From positions 9,913,501-9,977,500 of the forward strand of contig NZ_CP163518.1 in NCBI RefSeq assembly GCF_041080625.1: 64,000 bases of DNA. Reading direction: 5' to 3'. Each line of letters starts with the position of its first letter. Within the stretch, counting starts at the first letter, position 1. The notes under the pieces are model-generated. The model saw only the letters and a program-made list of their open reading frames with translations. It was not told the DNA's origin and searched no databases. This document shows positions 25,854-36,934 of this stretch, piece after piece. The position numbers were made by a program, and so were the translations under genes. This DNA is from Streptomyces sp. CG1 (GTDB lineage Bacteria; Actinomycetota; Actinomycetes; Streptomycetales; Streptomycetaceae).

Positions 25854-26669
25854 ATGTCGATCATCAACGGGGAATCCGACGCCCGCCTGGCGCTGACCGC
25901 GGCCCAGGCGGGCGCGGGCGTGGTCCGTGACCTCTACGGGAGCCGGCTCGCACGCTACGACAAGTCCGGCGGCGACTTCGCGACCGAGGCGGACCTCGCT
26001 GCCGAGCGGGCCATTCTGGACGTGCTGCGCGCCGCCTGCCCCGACGACGCCGTCACCGGCGAGGAGAGCGGGCGCTCCGGCGCCGCCGACGCACGCCGTC
26101 GCTGGCTCGTCGACCCGCTGTGCGGCACCCTCAACTACGCCGTGCGGAACATGCTCGTCGGCGTGAACGTCGCCCTGCGGGAGGGACCCGAGGTCACGGC
26201 CGCCGCGACCGCCGACCCGTTCAGCGGCGAGGTGTTCTGGACCGACGGGGACACGGCATGGGTCCGGAGAGACGGCGAGGACGAGCGACTGACGCCCGGG
26301 GCCGGGTCCGCACTGGTGGACGTCAACCTCGACCCACTCTTCCCCAACGCGCCCGGTTTCCAAGCGGTCCGCCTGCTCACCGACCCGGGCTTCGCCGCAC
26401 GGTTCCGCCCCCGGGTGATCTCCAGCACCCTCGCCGTGGCCTGGGTGGCCGCCGGCCGCCGGGCCGCCTACGTCACCGACGGTGACCTGCGCGACAGCGT
26501 GCACTTCGCGGCCGGCATCGCCCTGTGCCGGGCGGCCGGCTGCACGGTCACCGGTCTGCACGGCGAGCCCGTGCTCACGGGCGCGGACGGGCTCGTCGCG
26601 GCGGCCGACGCGGAGACGCACGCCACCTTGCTTCAGCTCGTCAAGAACCAGGAAAATGCAGGAAGTTGA
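25854..26669 (+). CDS. Inositol monophosphatase family protein with altered metal site
   Basis: 271 residues. Family landmarks: GGDFATEAD (near 39-47), the GEE metal motif at 69-71, and WLVDPLCGTLNY at 84-95 in place of W-x-x-D-P-x-D-G-T-x-N-F. The second metal-binding aspartate of that motif is Cys90, so two-metal catalysis may be impaired or altered; Asp87 remains. A TATCCT hexamer ends seven bases before the ATG and no ribosome binding site is visible, suggesting a leaderless transcript. Ends 44 bp before the flavoprotein gene, possibly an operon. Confidence 0.83.
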   Translation: MSIINGESDARLALTAAQAGAGVVRDLYGSRLARYDKSGGDFATEADLAAERAILDVLRAACPDDAVTGEESGRSGAADARRRWLVDPLCGTLNYAVRNMLVGVNVALREGPEVTAAATADPFSGEVFWTDGDTAWVRRDGEDERLTPGAGSALVDVNLDPLFPNAPGFQAVRLLTDPGFAARFRPRVISSTLAVAWVAAGRRAAYVTDGDLRDSVHFAAGIALCRAAGCTVTGLHGEPVLTGADGLVAAADAETHATLLQLVKNQENAGS

Positions 26670-26713
26670 GGGCGATCTCGACGGACACCGGGCCCGTCTG
26701 ATGTGATTCCGGC

Positions 26714-28069
26714 ATGACGACGGCCCACGACCTCGCCGCCCGCTTCGGCCCGGCCCTGGACACCCGCCCCGATACCCTCCAGGAGGCCGCACAGGACTTC
26801 GGGCGCCTCGTGCGGGCCGAGCCGCTCGGCGTCCTGCGCCCGGAGTCCGCCGCAGAGATCAAGGACCTGATGGAGTTCGCCGGACCCCGGGGCATCCCGG
26901 TGAGCGTGCGCGGTGGCGGACACTCGATGTACGGCCAGGGGCAGGCGGACGGCGGGATCGTACTGGACCTGCGGGCACTGAACCGGGTCGGTCCGGTGAC
27001 GGACGGCCAGGTGATCGTTCAGGCAGGCGCGTCGTGGCGGGACGTGCTGGCCGCCACCCAGCCGTACGGCCGCACCCCGCCGGTCCTCACCGACTACCTC
27101 GGCGCGGGCGTCGGCGGTGTCCTGTCCGCGGGCGGACTCGGCGGCGCCGGCCACCGGCACGGCCTGGTCGCGGACCAGGTTCTGGAGCTGGAGGTGGTGA
27201 CGGGGGCCGGGGAGCACCGGGTCTGCTCACCCGACCGGGACCCCGAGCTGTTCCACGCCGTGCTCGCCGGACTCGGCCAGTGCGCCGTCATCGTGACCGC
27301 CACCCTGCGGCTGATCCCCGCCCCCGACCGGGTCCGCCGCTACTGCCTGTACTACACCGACCTCACCCGCTACCTCGCCGACCAGCGGCGGCTCGCCGAG
27401 GAACAGCGCTTCGCCTATCTGGAGGGCCAGGCCCGGCCGGTGGGCGAGCACAGCTGGCAGTACATGATCGAGGCCGTGGCCCCGCATGCCGGCCCGATCC
27501 CACCCGACGACGGCACCCTGCTCGACGGACTCGCACACGACCCCGCCGCCACGGAGATCGAGGACCTCGGGTACGGCGAGTTCGCCAGGCGCGTGGACAC
27601 CGACGAGGAGATCCTGCGGGCTACGGGGGAGTGGCTGTATCCGCACCCGTGGCTCAACCTGCTGCTCCCGCACGACCGCGCCGAGCCGGTGGTCCGTGCC
27701 GTCCTCGCCGAGGCGGCCTTCGCCGACTTGCGTGACACCGGTCTCGTCCTGCTGTACCCGCTGCTCTCCGACCGGATGCGCGCACCCCTCTTCCGTCGCC
27801 CCTCCGGTCAAGTCCTTCATCTCTTCGCCTTGTTGCGCACGGCCCCGCCGGACAGCCCGGAGACGGCGGCCGCGATGGTGGCCGCCAACCGCGCCGCCTA
27901 TGAACTCGCCCGGGCCTACGGCGCCGTCGCCTACCCCGTCAACGCCCTGCCTCTGTCGGATGCCGACTGGCGCGACCACCACGGCAGCCGCTGGCCGGCC
28001 CTCGCCGACGCCAAGCGGCGCCACGACCCCCATCTCGTCCTGGCCCGGGGACACGGCATGCGGTTCTGA
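26714..28069 (+). CDS. FAD-binding oxidoreductase, cytokinin-dehydrogenase-like
   Basis: 451 residues. PCMH-type FAD domain with VRGGGHSMYGQGQADGG, in which His70 is the likely covalent FAD attachment residue, and GAGVGGVLSAGGLGGAGHRHGL, the second FAD-binding segment. The C-terminal substrate domain resembles cytokinin dehydrogenases and ends HDPHLVLARGHGMRF, close to the usual family ending. Expected to oxidise an amine or alcohol side chain with O2 or a quinone. No ribosome binding site is obvious at the ATG. It follows the inositol-phosphatase-like gene closely. Confidence 0.88.
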   Translation: MTTAHDLAARFGPALDTRPDTLQEAAQDFGRLVRAEPLGVLRPESAAEIKDLMEFAGPRGIPVSVRGGGHSMYGQGQADGGIVLDLRALNRVGPVTDGQVIVQAGASWRDVLAATQPYGRTPPVLTDYLGAGVGGVLSAGGLGGAGHRHGLVADQVLELEVVTGAGEHRVCSPDRDPELFHAVLAGLGQCAVIVTATLRLIPAPDRVRRYCLYYTDLTRYLADQRRLAEEQRFAYLEGQARPVGEHSWQYMIEAVAPHAGPIPPDDGTLLDGLAHDPAATEIEDLGYGEFARRVDTDEEILRATGEWLYPHPWLNLLLPHDRAEPVVRAVLAEAAFADLRDTGLVLLYPLLSDRMRAPLFRRPSGQVLHLFALLRTAPPDSPETAAAMVAANRAAYELARAYGAVAYPVNALPLSDADWRDHHGSRWPALADAKRRHDPHLVLARGHGMRF

Positions 28070-28180
28070 AGGATGTGGTTCCCGAAGGCTTGCCGCCCAC
28101 CTGCCTCACCACTTAAATCAAAACATGAACTAAGCCTGGGGGTCACCTGTTTGACCCCGCCTTCCCGTAGGGAGTCGCCC

Positions 28181-28975
28181 ATGAGAAGCCGCCGGGACAG
28201 AAGTCGTACCGGACCGGGATCCCTGGGTGTCGCACTGGCCGCCATCGCGGCGCTGCTCACCCTGCCCCTCGCCCACACCACGGCCGCCGCGGCCGCCACC
28301 CGGACCTGCGATACGGCCGACGCCGCCCAGGGAAGGCCCGCCACGGCCTCCTCCACGGAGAACGCCGGCACCCCCGCCTCCGCCGCCTTCGACGGCAACG
28401 CCGCGACCCGCTGGTCCAGCCAGTTCGCCGACCCGCAGTGGCTCCAGGTCGACCTCGGCGCGGCCAAGGACCTGTGCTCGATCGACCTGAACTGGGAGGC
28501 CGCCTACGGCAAGGACTTCCAGCTCCAGACCTCCGCAGACGGACAGAGCTGGACCACCCTCAAGACCGTCACCGGCGCGACCGGCGGCACGGCGTCCTAC
28601 GACGTCAGCGGCTCCGGCCGGTACGTCCGGAGCCACGGCACCGCACGCGCCACCGGCTACGGATACTCGCTGTGGGAGGTGGCCGTGCACACCACGGCCA
28701 CCGCGACGACCGGGCCGATCCAGGGCGGCGGCGACCTCGGCCCGAACGTCATCGTCGTCGACCCCTCCACCCCGAACCTCCAGCAGAAGTTCGACGACGT
28801 CTTCACACAGCAGGAGTCGGCCCAGTTCGGCACCGGCCGCTATCAGTTCCTGCTCAAGCCGGGCTCCGCGTCCCGGGACGGCCTCCGCGCCCGCCCCGGG
28901 ACGCACCCCACTCGCCGGCCGCGACGAGCCGCCGTGGCCTTCTCCCGACCTGCGGAGGGCGGGGGCAGCACCTAG
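28181..28975 (+). pseudogene. Truncated secreted discoidin (F5/8C) protein
   Basis: Good start at 28181 (GGGAG upstream) and an intact signal peptide (about 1-38). An F5/8 type C domain follows at about 45-170 (RPATASSTENAGTPASAAFDGNAATRWSS, DPQWLQVDLG). Then comes the opening of a second domain, GPNVIVVDPSTPNLQQKFDDVF and TGRYQFLLKPG, which in related Streptomyces proteins leads into a large beta-helical region. After KPG, about 28864, the frame switches into low-complexity Arg/Pro sequence and stops. The rest of the protein is missing. The AT-rich promoter region upstream (28100-28135) is retained. Confidence 0.7.
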
Positions 28976-29050
28976 GGTGGCTCTTCCCGGGTCCGGACGA
29001 CGCGTCCGGCGGGCCTGCCATCCTGGCCAATCGATGGAGACGGCCCGACT

Positions 29051-29908
29051 TCACCCCGACCGGAAATCCTCGGCGATTCCTGGTTCCGGACACCCCGGCC
29101 CGGGGGCCTCGGTACGGGGAACGGGGATGGGGGACGGCTCGCCGGGGCGGCGGAACAGGGCCGTCCAGAGGAAATCCTCCCCGAACAGCGCCGACTCCGC
29201 CGGCTGCGGCCGCATGGCGCGCAGTTCGATCTCCTCCAGGCCGGAGAAGATCAGGCGCAGGGACTCGGGTGTGTAGGCGAGGCCGCCATGCAGTCCGGCC
29301 TCGCGGTAGAAGGCCGCGTCGGGGAGTTCGGATCCCATCCGGCCGGCGGCGAAGCAGGTGAGCGCGAAGTGGCCGCCGGGCGCGAGCACCCGATCCAGCA
29401 GGGCGAGATGGCTGACACGGCGATGCGGCGGCAGGTGGTGGAAGCAGCCGGAGTCGTAGACCAGGTCGTACGGGCCGCACAGCTCGTCCGTGGCCGCTCC
29501 CGCCCCCGTGGTCAGGGCGAAGGCGTCACCGCAGTGGAACCGCACGCCGGCTTCCGTGGTGTCTGCCCCCGTCCCCGTCTCCCGTGCTCGCTCCTCCGCC
29601 CAGGCGATCGCGATGGGCGACAGATCGACGGCGTCCACCTGGAAACCGCTTGCGGCGAGGTGCAGCGCGTTGCGGCCGGGGCCGCAGCCCAGGTCGAGGG
29701 CCCGGCCCGGCGCGATCAGGTCGCGGTCCAGGTACGACGCCAGGTTCTCGTCCGGTTTCGCCGCGAAGAACGGTACTGGTCTGTCCCGGTCCGCGTAGAA
29801 ACCGTCCCACCACCCGGCCGCCCCCTCCGTCCAGCGGTCGGCCCCCGGTGCGAACAGCCCGTCCAGGAGTCGTAGCACGTCGTCCACCGTGCGGATGTCT
29901 CGGTCCAT
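29051..29908 (-). CDS. Class I SAM-dependent methyltransferase
   Basis: 285 residues. SAM-binding motif I ALDLGCGPGRNALHLA near 69-84, acidic end of strand 2 in VDAVDLSP, motif around RFHCGDAFAL, and YDLVYDSGCFHHLPPHRR. The preceding WWDGFYADRDRPVPFFAAKPDENL segment is typical of a group of thiopurine/tellurite-type small-molecule methyltransferases. The C-terminal roughly 20 residues are Pro/Glu-rich. Single gene; substrate unknown. Confidence 0.9.
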   Translation of the reverse strand: MDRDIRTVDDVLRLLDGLFAPGADRWTEGAAGWWDGFYADRDRPVPFFAAKPDENLASYLDRDLIAPGRALDLGCGPGRNALHLAASGFQVDAVDLSPIAIAWAEERARETGTGADTTEAGVRFHCGDAFALTTGAGAATDELCGPYDLVYDSGCFHHLPPHRRVSHLALLDRVLAPGGHFALTCFAAGRMGSELPDAAFYREAGLHGGLAYTPESLRLIFSGLEEIELRAMRPQPAESALFGEDFLWTALFRRPGEPSPIPVPRTEAPGPGCPEPGIAEDFRSG

Positions 29909-30155
29909 CCGGCCCCCCCTCCCCGATGTGCTGAACCTAGGGGCGGGGGCGGCGGAACACCAGGTCGCCGGGCTCGGCCCGAGGGCTTCGGCGGGCGTCT
30001 GAGCGGGCGGCGGAGGGGAAGCGGGCGCGTCCCCCTCGGTGGGCGCCCGCAGGCCCTCCGGGGCTCATGACGCCCCGGCGCGATGCCCTCCGCGAGGGAG
30101 CCGAGGGCACTTTTCGCGCTGCCGGCCAGGGGCTCCGAAAGGCTGGGGAACCGGC

Positions 30156-31337
30156 TCAGTCCCCTGCCGTGCCTGGTGCCTCGTGCGGGGCTCGGTCCCG
30201 ATCCTGGCGGGGGGCCGGGCGGCGCAGCGGGCGCAGCAGCAGGCGTCTCGCCGGGCGCTCCACCGCCTCGTACAGGAGCCAGGACAGCCCGAGCGACACC
30301 GCGAACGCGGTCGTGGTGACGGCCAGCCCCGCCAGCAGCCCGAAGTGCGGCTTCGTCCCGAGCAGCTCGGTGCCGGCGCGCAGCACCAGCAGATGGATCA
30401 TGTAGAACGCGAACGACAGTTCACCGAGCCGCACCAGCCGCCTGCGCCGCCACAGCGAGGGCAGCCCCTGGACGTCCGCGACGGCCGCGGCCGGGATCAG
30501 CAGCCCGAACCCGGCGATGGTGCACACCGTGGCGGAGTAGCCGGGGGTGACCTGCGGGACGAGGAAGTAGCCGATGACCGCCAGGGCCAGCGACGCCTCC
30601 AGGCCGGGCCCCCGCCACCGGCCGAGCAGCACCAGCCGCGCGGTGGCCGCGCCGAGGACGAACTCGGGGAGCCGGGCGGCGGGGAACGCGTACAGCGTGT
30701 AGGTCCACCAGCCGTGGGCGTCCGTCCAGGCCAGCACCAGCACCGCCACGACCGACAGGCCGGCCAGCGCGGCCGAACCGCGCACACCGAGCCGGCGCAG
30801 CAGCAGGATCAGCAGCGGGAAGGAGGCATAGAAGAACGCCTCGCAGGCAAGGGACCAGCTGACCGGGTTCAGCGTCTGCCACCAGGGGTGCCACCAGGAA
30901 TGCAGCAGCAGCACGTTGGAGAGGGCCTGCCTGTGCGACGGCACCGGCTGGTGCACCAGCGTGTACGCCATGACCAGGGCCACGGCCATGGTGACCAGAT
31001 GCACCGGATAGATCCGTGCGATGCGCCGTCTCCAGAAGGCGAGTGCGCGGTCGCGCGGTCGGGCCGACCAAGTCAGGACGAAGCCGGACAGCACGAAGAA
31101 GAAGGACACTCCGGTGGCACCGGCATTGAATCCCCAATAGACGAAGCGTCCGCCGGTACCTCCGAAATAGCCGAAATTGTTAACATGCAGTCCGAACACC
31201 AGCACCGCCGCCATCCACCGCAGACCCGTCAAAGAGGGCAGCGAGGGCATGGCGGCGGCTGGGGAATCCCGAGCGGTCGAATCACCGGCACGGGCGGGCG
31301 GCGTCGTCCGGAGTGTCCGGGTCGTCGCCGTGGTCAT
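30156..31337 (-). CDS. Membrane acyltransferase, family 3 (OafA-like)
   Basis: 393 residues with about ten hydrophobic segments. Hallmarks of acyltransferase 3: LTGLRWMAAVLVFGLHVNNF with the catalytic-type His, FFFVLSGFVLTW, RRRIARIYPVHLV, and WSLACEAFFYASFPLL. Transfers an acyl (often acetyl) group to a carbohydrate or secondary metabolite across the membrane. AGGTGA precedes the ATG. No neighbouring sugar or antibiotic cluster explains its substrate. The 247 bp between it and the methyltransferase gene show nothing recognisable. Confidence 0.92.
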   Translation of the reverse strand: MTTATTRTLRTTPPARAGDSTARDSPAAAMPSLPSLTGLRWMAAVLVFGLHVNNFGYFGGTGGRFVYWGFNAGATGVSFFFVLSGFVLTWSARPRDRALAFWRRRIARIYPVHLVTMAVALVMAYTLVHQPVPSHRQALSNVLLLHSWWHPWWQTLNPVSWSLACEAFFYASFPLLILLLRRLGVRGSAALAGLSVVAVLVLAWTDAHGWWTYTLYAFPAARLPEFVLGAATARLVLLGRWRGPGLEASLALAVIGYFLVPQVTPGYSATVCTIAGFGLLIPAAAVADVQGLPSLWRRRRLVRLGELSFAFYMIHLLVLRAGTELLGTKPHFGLLAGLAVTTTAFAVSLGLSWLLYEAVERPARRLLLRPLRRPAPRQDRDRAPHEAPGTAGD

Positions 31338-31543
31338 CGAATCACCTGCCGCAGAGGGTTGGCGTGGGGCCTAACGGGGAACTTTGCCCGCTTACCCCAG
31401 GCCCATGACAGTCACATGGCAAACATCACACTGCTGCCGAACGACAAACCCTGCCATATGCCACGGACGGTCGGACCGGGTGCACCCGTACGAGTGACAC
31501 TCCGCTCACCGCCCCGGACAACCCGCCCCGGCCCGGGGGCGGC

Positions 31544-32409
31544 CTAGGCGGCCAGTTCCTTCGTGATCCGCTCCAGCATGAACGCCGAGGACTCCCGGGC
31601 CCGCTCCTCCCAGGCGAACACACAGGCTGTGGCCACGCCGTCGAACTTCAGCCCCCGCAGACTACCGAAGAACGCCTCCCAGTCCACTTCGCCCTGCCCG
31701 ATATCCAGGTGCTGGTGGATACGGGCGGGGGTGCCGGGCGGGTTCAGGATGTACCGCAGCCCGGAAGAACCCTTGTGGTTGAACGTGTCCGCGATGTGCA
31801 CATGCTGCAGTTTGTCGCCCGCGTAACGCATCATCGCCGCGATGTCCGCCGTCGGCTCCGCCCCCGACATATGGAAGGAGTGCGGGGCGCAGTAGAGGTA
31901 GTTCACCCAGGGCTTGTTGACAGCCCGGACCAGGTCGACCGCGGGGGCGTTCTCCTCACAGAAGTCGTCCGGGTGCGCCTCCAGGTTCAGCGCGACGCCC
32001 TCCCGCTCGAACAACGGCAGCAGTTCCTCCAGCGAGCGCCAGAACGCGCCCTCGCTCTCCGCCGCACGCTCGGGCCGGCCGTTGAACTCCGAGTTCATCA
32101 GCGGGCATTCCAGGTCCGCGGTGATCTCGATCATCCGTTTCCAGTAGCGGACGGCCGCCTGCCGCTCGACCTCGTCGGGCGAGGCCACTTGTACAGCGGC
32201 AGCAGGGAGGAGAGCTGGACCCCGTGGTCGCGCAGGGACTTCTTCAGCTCCGCGATCCGCTCGTCGTCCGCGCGCGGATGCAGGAAGAACGGCATGAAGT
32301 CGTCACGCGGGGACAACTCGATGTATTCGTAGCCGAGTTCCGCCACCGTGCGCACCATGGCGTCGATCGGCAGGGCGCGGAACATGAACGGGTCGAGCGC
32401 GATCTTCAC
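31544..32409 (-). pseudogene. Sugar phosphate isomerase/epimerase with a single-base frameshift
   Basis: GTG start at 32409 with GGAGG upstream. The first frame encodes VKIALDPFMFRALPIDAMV through SLLPLYKW; at about 32186 the sequence TGGCC replaces an expected TGGGCC. From there the remaining 214 residues (ASPDEVERQAAVRYWKRM through ITKELAA) continue in another frame and look normal for a xylose-isomerase-like TIM barrel (LNLEAHPDDFCEEN, HVHIADTFNHKG, GQGEVDWEAFF). One missing G is the simplest explanation, either a real mutation or an assembly error. It overlaps by GTGA the stop of a truncated dehydrogenase gene, the usual inositol/sugar catabolic pair. Confidence 0.8.
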
Positions 32410-32713
32410 GCGGCACCTCCGTAGAACGCGGGGCGGGGCTTCAGGTCCGTGGCGACGACGCGGCCCGACTCCAGAGCCTCGACGGTGACGGCGGTGATGA
32501 CGGTGGCTGCGTAACCGTCCCAGGCCGACGGGCCGGCCGGCTCGTCGCCCGCCGCGAGGTTCGCGATCCACTCGCGGAACTCGGTGTCGAAGGCGTCCGC
32601 GAAGCGGCCCACCCAGTCCGTCAGCACCTCGGTGCTGTGCGCTCCGGCGGTGCGGACGCCGACCGCGGCCGGGTCGGGCAGCCCGGCCAGCCCCTGCTCG
32701 CCGACCGACGGTC
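32406..32713 (-). pseudogene. C-terminal remnant of a Gfo/Idh/MocA-type dehydrogenase
   Basis: About 100 codons survive, reading LAGLPDPAAVGVRTAGAHS, then VLTDWVGRFADAFDTEF and REWIANLAAGDE to the stop, the C-terminal oligomerisation strand-helix region of Gfo/Idh/MocA oxidoreductases. An in-frame stop occurs just upstream at about 32716, and the Rossmann domain is absent. The stop overlaps the start of the isomerase gene, so an intact operon once existed here. Confidence 0.7.
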
Positions 32714-32892
32714 AGCCTCGAAGTCACCGGCCAGTAGACCGGCATGGGCCACCAGACCACCACCCTCCTGGCCACCCAACTCGCCCTGCTCGCCGACGCG
32801 TTCCGACTCCCGTGACTGCCCTACGGCCCCCTTGGCAAGGCGACTTGATCGGGCGCTGGAGATGTTCTCGCGCAGGCAGTCGCTCGATCCCG

Positions 32893-33115
32893 CGCGAGTA
32901 CCTTCGGGCCCGCCGTGAGCTGACCGGCCCGGCGGACGCGGGGCTGCCGGCCGTGGGCGTGCGCCGCACTCCCGGGCTGCGCGCGAGGAGGTCGCCACCC
33001 TGGCCGGGATCAGCGCCGACTGCTGCGTCCTCCTGGAGCAGGGCCGCGACCGTAACCCGTCCCCACAGGTGCTGGAGGCCCTGTCACGGGTGTTCCGGCT
33101 GGACGCCGCCGTCGT
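32893..33115 (+). pseudogene. Frameshifted N-terminal remnant of an MmyB-type XRE regulator
   Basis: REYLRARRELTGPADAGLPAVGVRRTPGLR in one frame matches the start of MmyB-type regulators. At about 32985 the frame shifts and the match continues as REEVATLAGISADCCVLLEQGRDRNPSPQVLEALSRVFRLD, the helix-turn-helix. The ligand-binding half is missing and unrelated coding sequence follows directly. Compare the intact paralogue at 10587-11468. Confidence 0.7.
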
Positions 33116-33651
33116 GGAGCCCGCCGTGGGCCGTGAGTTCTGGCTGTTCGTGCCCGGGATCGTCCCGGGCGCCGACGTCTTCGGAGGCTTCCGGAGCCTG
33201 CTCGACAGCAAGGTCGACTGGCGTCTCTTCGGGATCGTGGGCATCGACTACTGCTCGTACTTCCCTCGCAGGGCCGACTATGTAAGGGAGTTGAGCTGCT
33301 ACCTGCGGTGGGGCAAGCCGCCGGTCGTCACCGGGTTCGGCACCTGCACCTACGCCGGGGCGCCCACGACCACCGGGGTGGGCTGGGACATGGTCGACCA
33401 CGGGCGATCCGGAGCGCAGCGAGCTCACCCAGGCGGCGCATCTCATGCAACTCCTCGACGCCTTCTCGTCGATGGACCTGTACGCCGCGATGACCTGCGA
33501 GTTCGTGACCCTCGACGCATCGCACCGCCCCGGCGGCCCGCGCTACGACCCCGACATGGCGAGCCACGCCATCACGCCCGAACCGGCCACCGGTACAGCG
33601 CCCGCTGACCCGGCCACGGCCTTCCCCGCTACGACCGCCGGGCCACGGTGA
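33116..33651 (+). pseudogene. Frameshifted remnant of an Abi-like TIM-barrel protein
   Basis: Reads FWLFVPGIVPGADVFGGF, then VDWRLFGIVGIDYC, then LRWGKPPVVTGFGTCTYAGA. Around 33400 the frame shifts, continuing DPERSELTQAAHLMQLLDAF and ending near RYDPDMASHAI. The pattern (E/G-F-G-T-C-T-Y and the terminal D-L/M-A-S) matches actinobacterial proteins often annotated 'abortive infection' or glycosidase-like barrel, as I remember them. It is joined to the XRE remnant without a break, so two deletions or one recombination fused unrelated genes. Confidence 0.55.
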
Positions 33652-33978
33652 CCCCGGCTCACCCCTTCGGAGGACCGTCCGGCTTGCCGCGCCGCCGGCG
33701 CTGATCCGGGGGCCGGATGATGCGAGCATGCCCCCGACCCACCCCCCGGCCCAACCGGCGACCACCGCCCGGACCGCCCGTCGTACCGCCCGCGCGGCCG
33801 CCCGTCGTACGGCTCGCGCCCGCGCCCGTGCCTGCGCTCACCACCCCCGGCGCAGCCACCCTGAGGCGGACCCGCATACCCGGCGGGTACATGCGAAGGC
33901 AAAGGTGAATGCAAACCCCCGGGAGGGTATGGCGGGAGACGCCGAGGTGGACGGAGGGCGGCGGGGTGCGACCAAAAT
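33652..33978. other. Intergenic region upstream of furA
   Basis: About 330 bases with Pro/Arg-type low-complexity open frames on both strands and repeated short GTCGTAC and CCGCCCG motifs (33753-33835). No start with a ribosome binding site and no recognisable product. Confidence 0.4.
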
Positions 33979-34031
33979 TGCATCCTTCGTTTTCTTGAAT
34001 CCTTCGTGTTTATGAGGGTAGGTTCGGCCTC
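33979..34031 (+). promoter_or_regulatory. furA-katG promoter and probable FurA autoregulatory site; leaderless start
   Basis: TTGAAT (33995-34000), 18 bp, then TAGGTT (34019-34024), with the ATG seven bases beyond the -10. Transcription would start at or next to the start codon, and no Shine-Dalgarno exists. ATCCTTCGT is directly repeated at 33982-33990 and 33999-34007, overlapping the -35 region, a likely binding site for the Fur-type repressor. The AT-richness here contrasts with the flanks. Confidence 0.6.
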
Positions 34032-34469
34032 ATGACCGCCTCCCCGACCCCGACCACCGCCGAGGAGCTCCGCGGTGCCGGCCTGCGCGTGACGGCGGCC
34101 CGTGTCGCGCTGCTGGAGACCGTCCGGGACGGCGACCACCTCGGCGTCGAGGCGATCGCCTCCGGGGTCCGTGCCCGCGTGGGCCACATCTCCCTGCAAG
34201 CCGTCTACGAGGCCCTTCACGCCCTCACCGCCGCGGGTCTGGTCCGCCGTATCGAGCCGGCCGGACACCCGGCCCGGTTCGAGGGGCGCGTGGGCGACAA
34301 CCACCACCACATCGTGTGCCGGTCGTGCGGTGCCGTCGTCGACGTCGACTGCGCAGTCGGCGACGCACCCTGTCTGACCGCCTCCGACGACAGCGGCTTC
34401 TCCATCGAGGAGGCCGAGGTCGTCTACTGGGGCACGTGCCCCGACTGTTCCACAGGCCGCAGTTCCTGA
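34032..34469 (+). CDS. furA: Fur-family redox/metal regulator of catalase-peroxidase (FurA/CatR-like)
   Basis: 145 residues. N-terminal winged helix (LRGAGLRVTAARVALLETV, HISLQAVYEALHALTAAGLVRRIE), then the metal-binding dimerisation half with GDNHHHIVCRSCGAVVDVDC and a second pair in GTCPDCS. In Streptomyces and mycobacteria such a gene directly precedes and represses the catalase-peroxidase gene and is released by peroxide or metal oxidation. The 33-bp gap to katG fits co-transcription. Confidence 0.94.
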   Translation: MTASPTPTTAEELRGAGLRVTAARVALLETVRDGDHLGVEAIASGVRARVGHISLQAVYEALHALTAAGLVRRIEPAGHPARFEGRVGDNHHHIVCRSCGAVVDVDCAVGDAPCLTASDDSGFSIEEAEVVYWGTCPDCSTGRSS

Positions 34470-36713
<2,244 letters not shown>

Positions 36714-36723
36714 TCACCGCTTC

Positions 36724-36767
36724 AAGGGCGTCCGGGCCGACCCGCACAGGTCGGCCCGGACGCCCTT
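36724..36767 (+). terminator. Strong terminator hairpin after katG
   Basis: A perfect 19-bp stem: arm 36724-36742 beginning AAGGGCGTCCGGG, arm 36749-36767 ending GACGCCCTT, six-base loop. Starts 11 bp after the stop. Confidence 0.9.
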
Positions 36768-36934
36768 GTCGTTGCGGGGGGACGCAGGGTCCCTCGCTCA
36801 TGGAACCGTCACAGGTGATCCACAACCGTCACAGGCGGGCCACAGGGGAAACCCTGAGTCTTCCGGCTCTGTCTCCGTCCGTGAGCACCGGCACGGAGCC
36901 GGTCGAACCACGCACACCGGAATCGGGGGACCCC

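Noticed and set aside
30039..31547. Plus-strand frame of 502 codons over the acyltransferase gene
   Set aside because: Gln/Arg/His-rich shadow; the membrane acyltransferase on the minus strand explains the region.
33116..33651. An intact phage-defence (Abi) system
   Set aside because: Only a frameshifted C-terminal part of an Abi-like annotated barrel protein is present, fused to a broken regulator; nothing functional remains.
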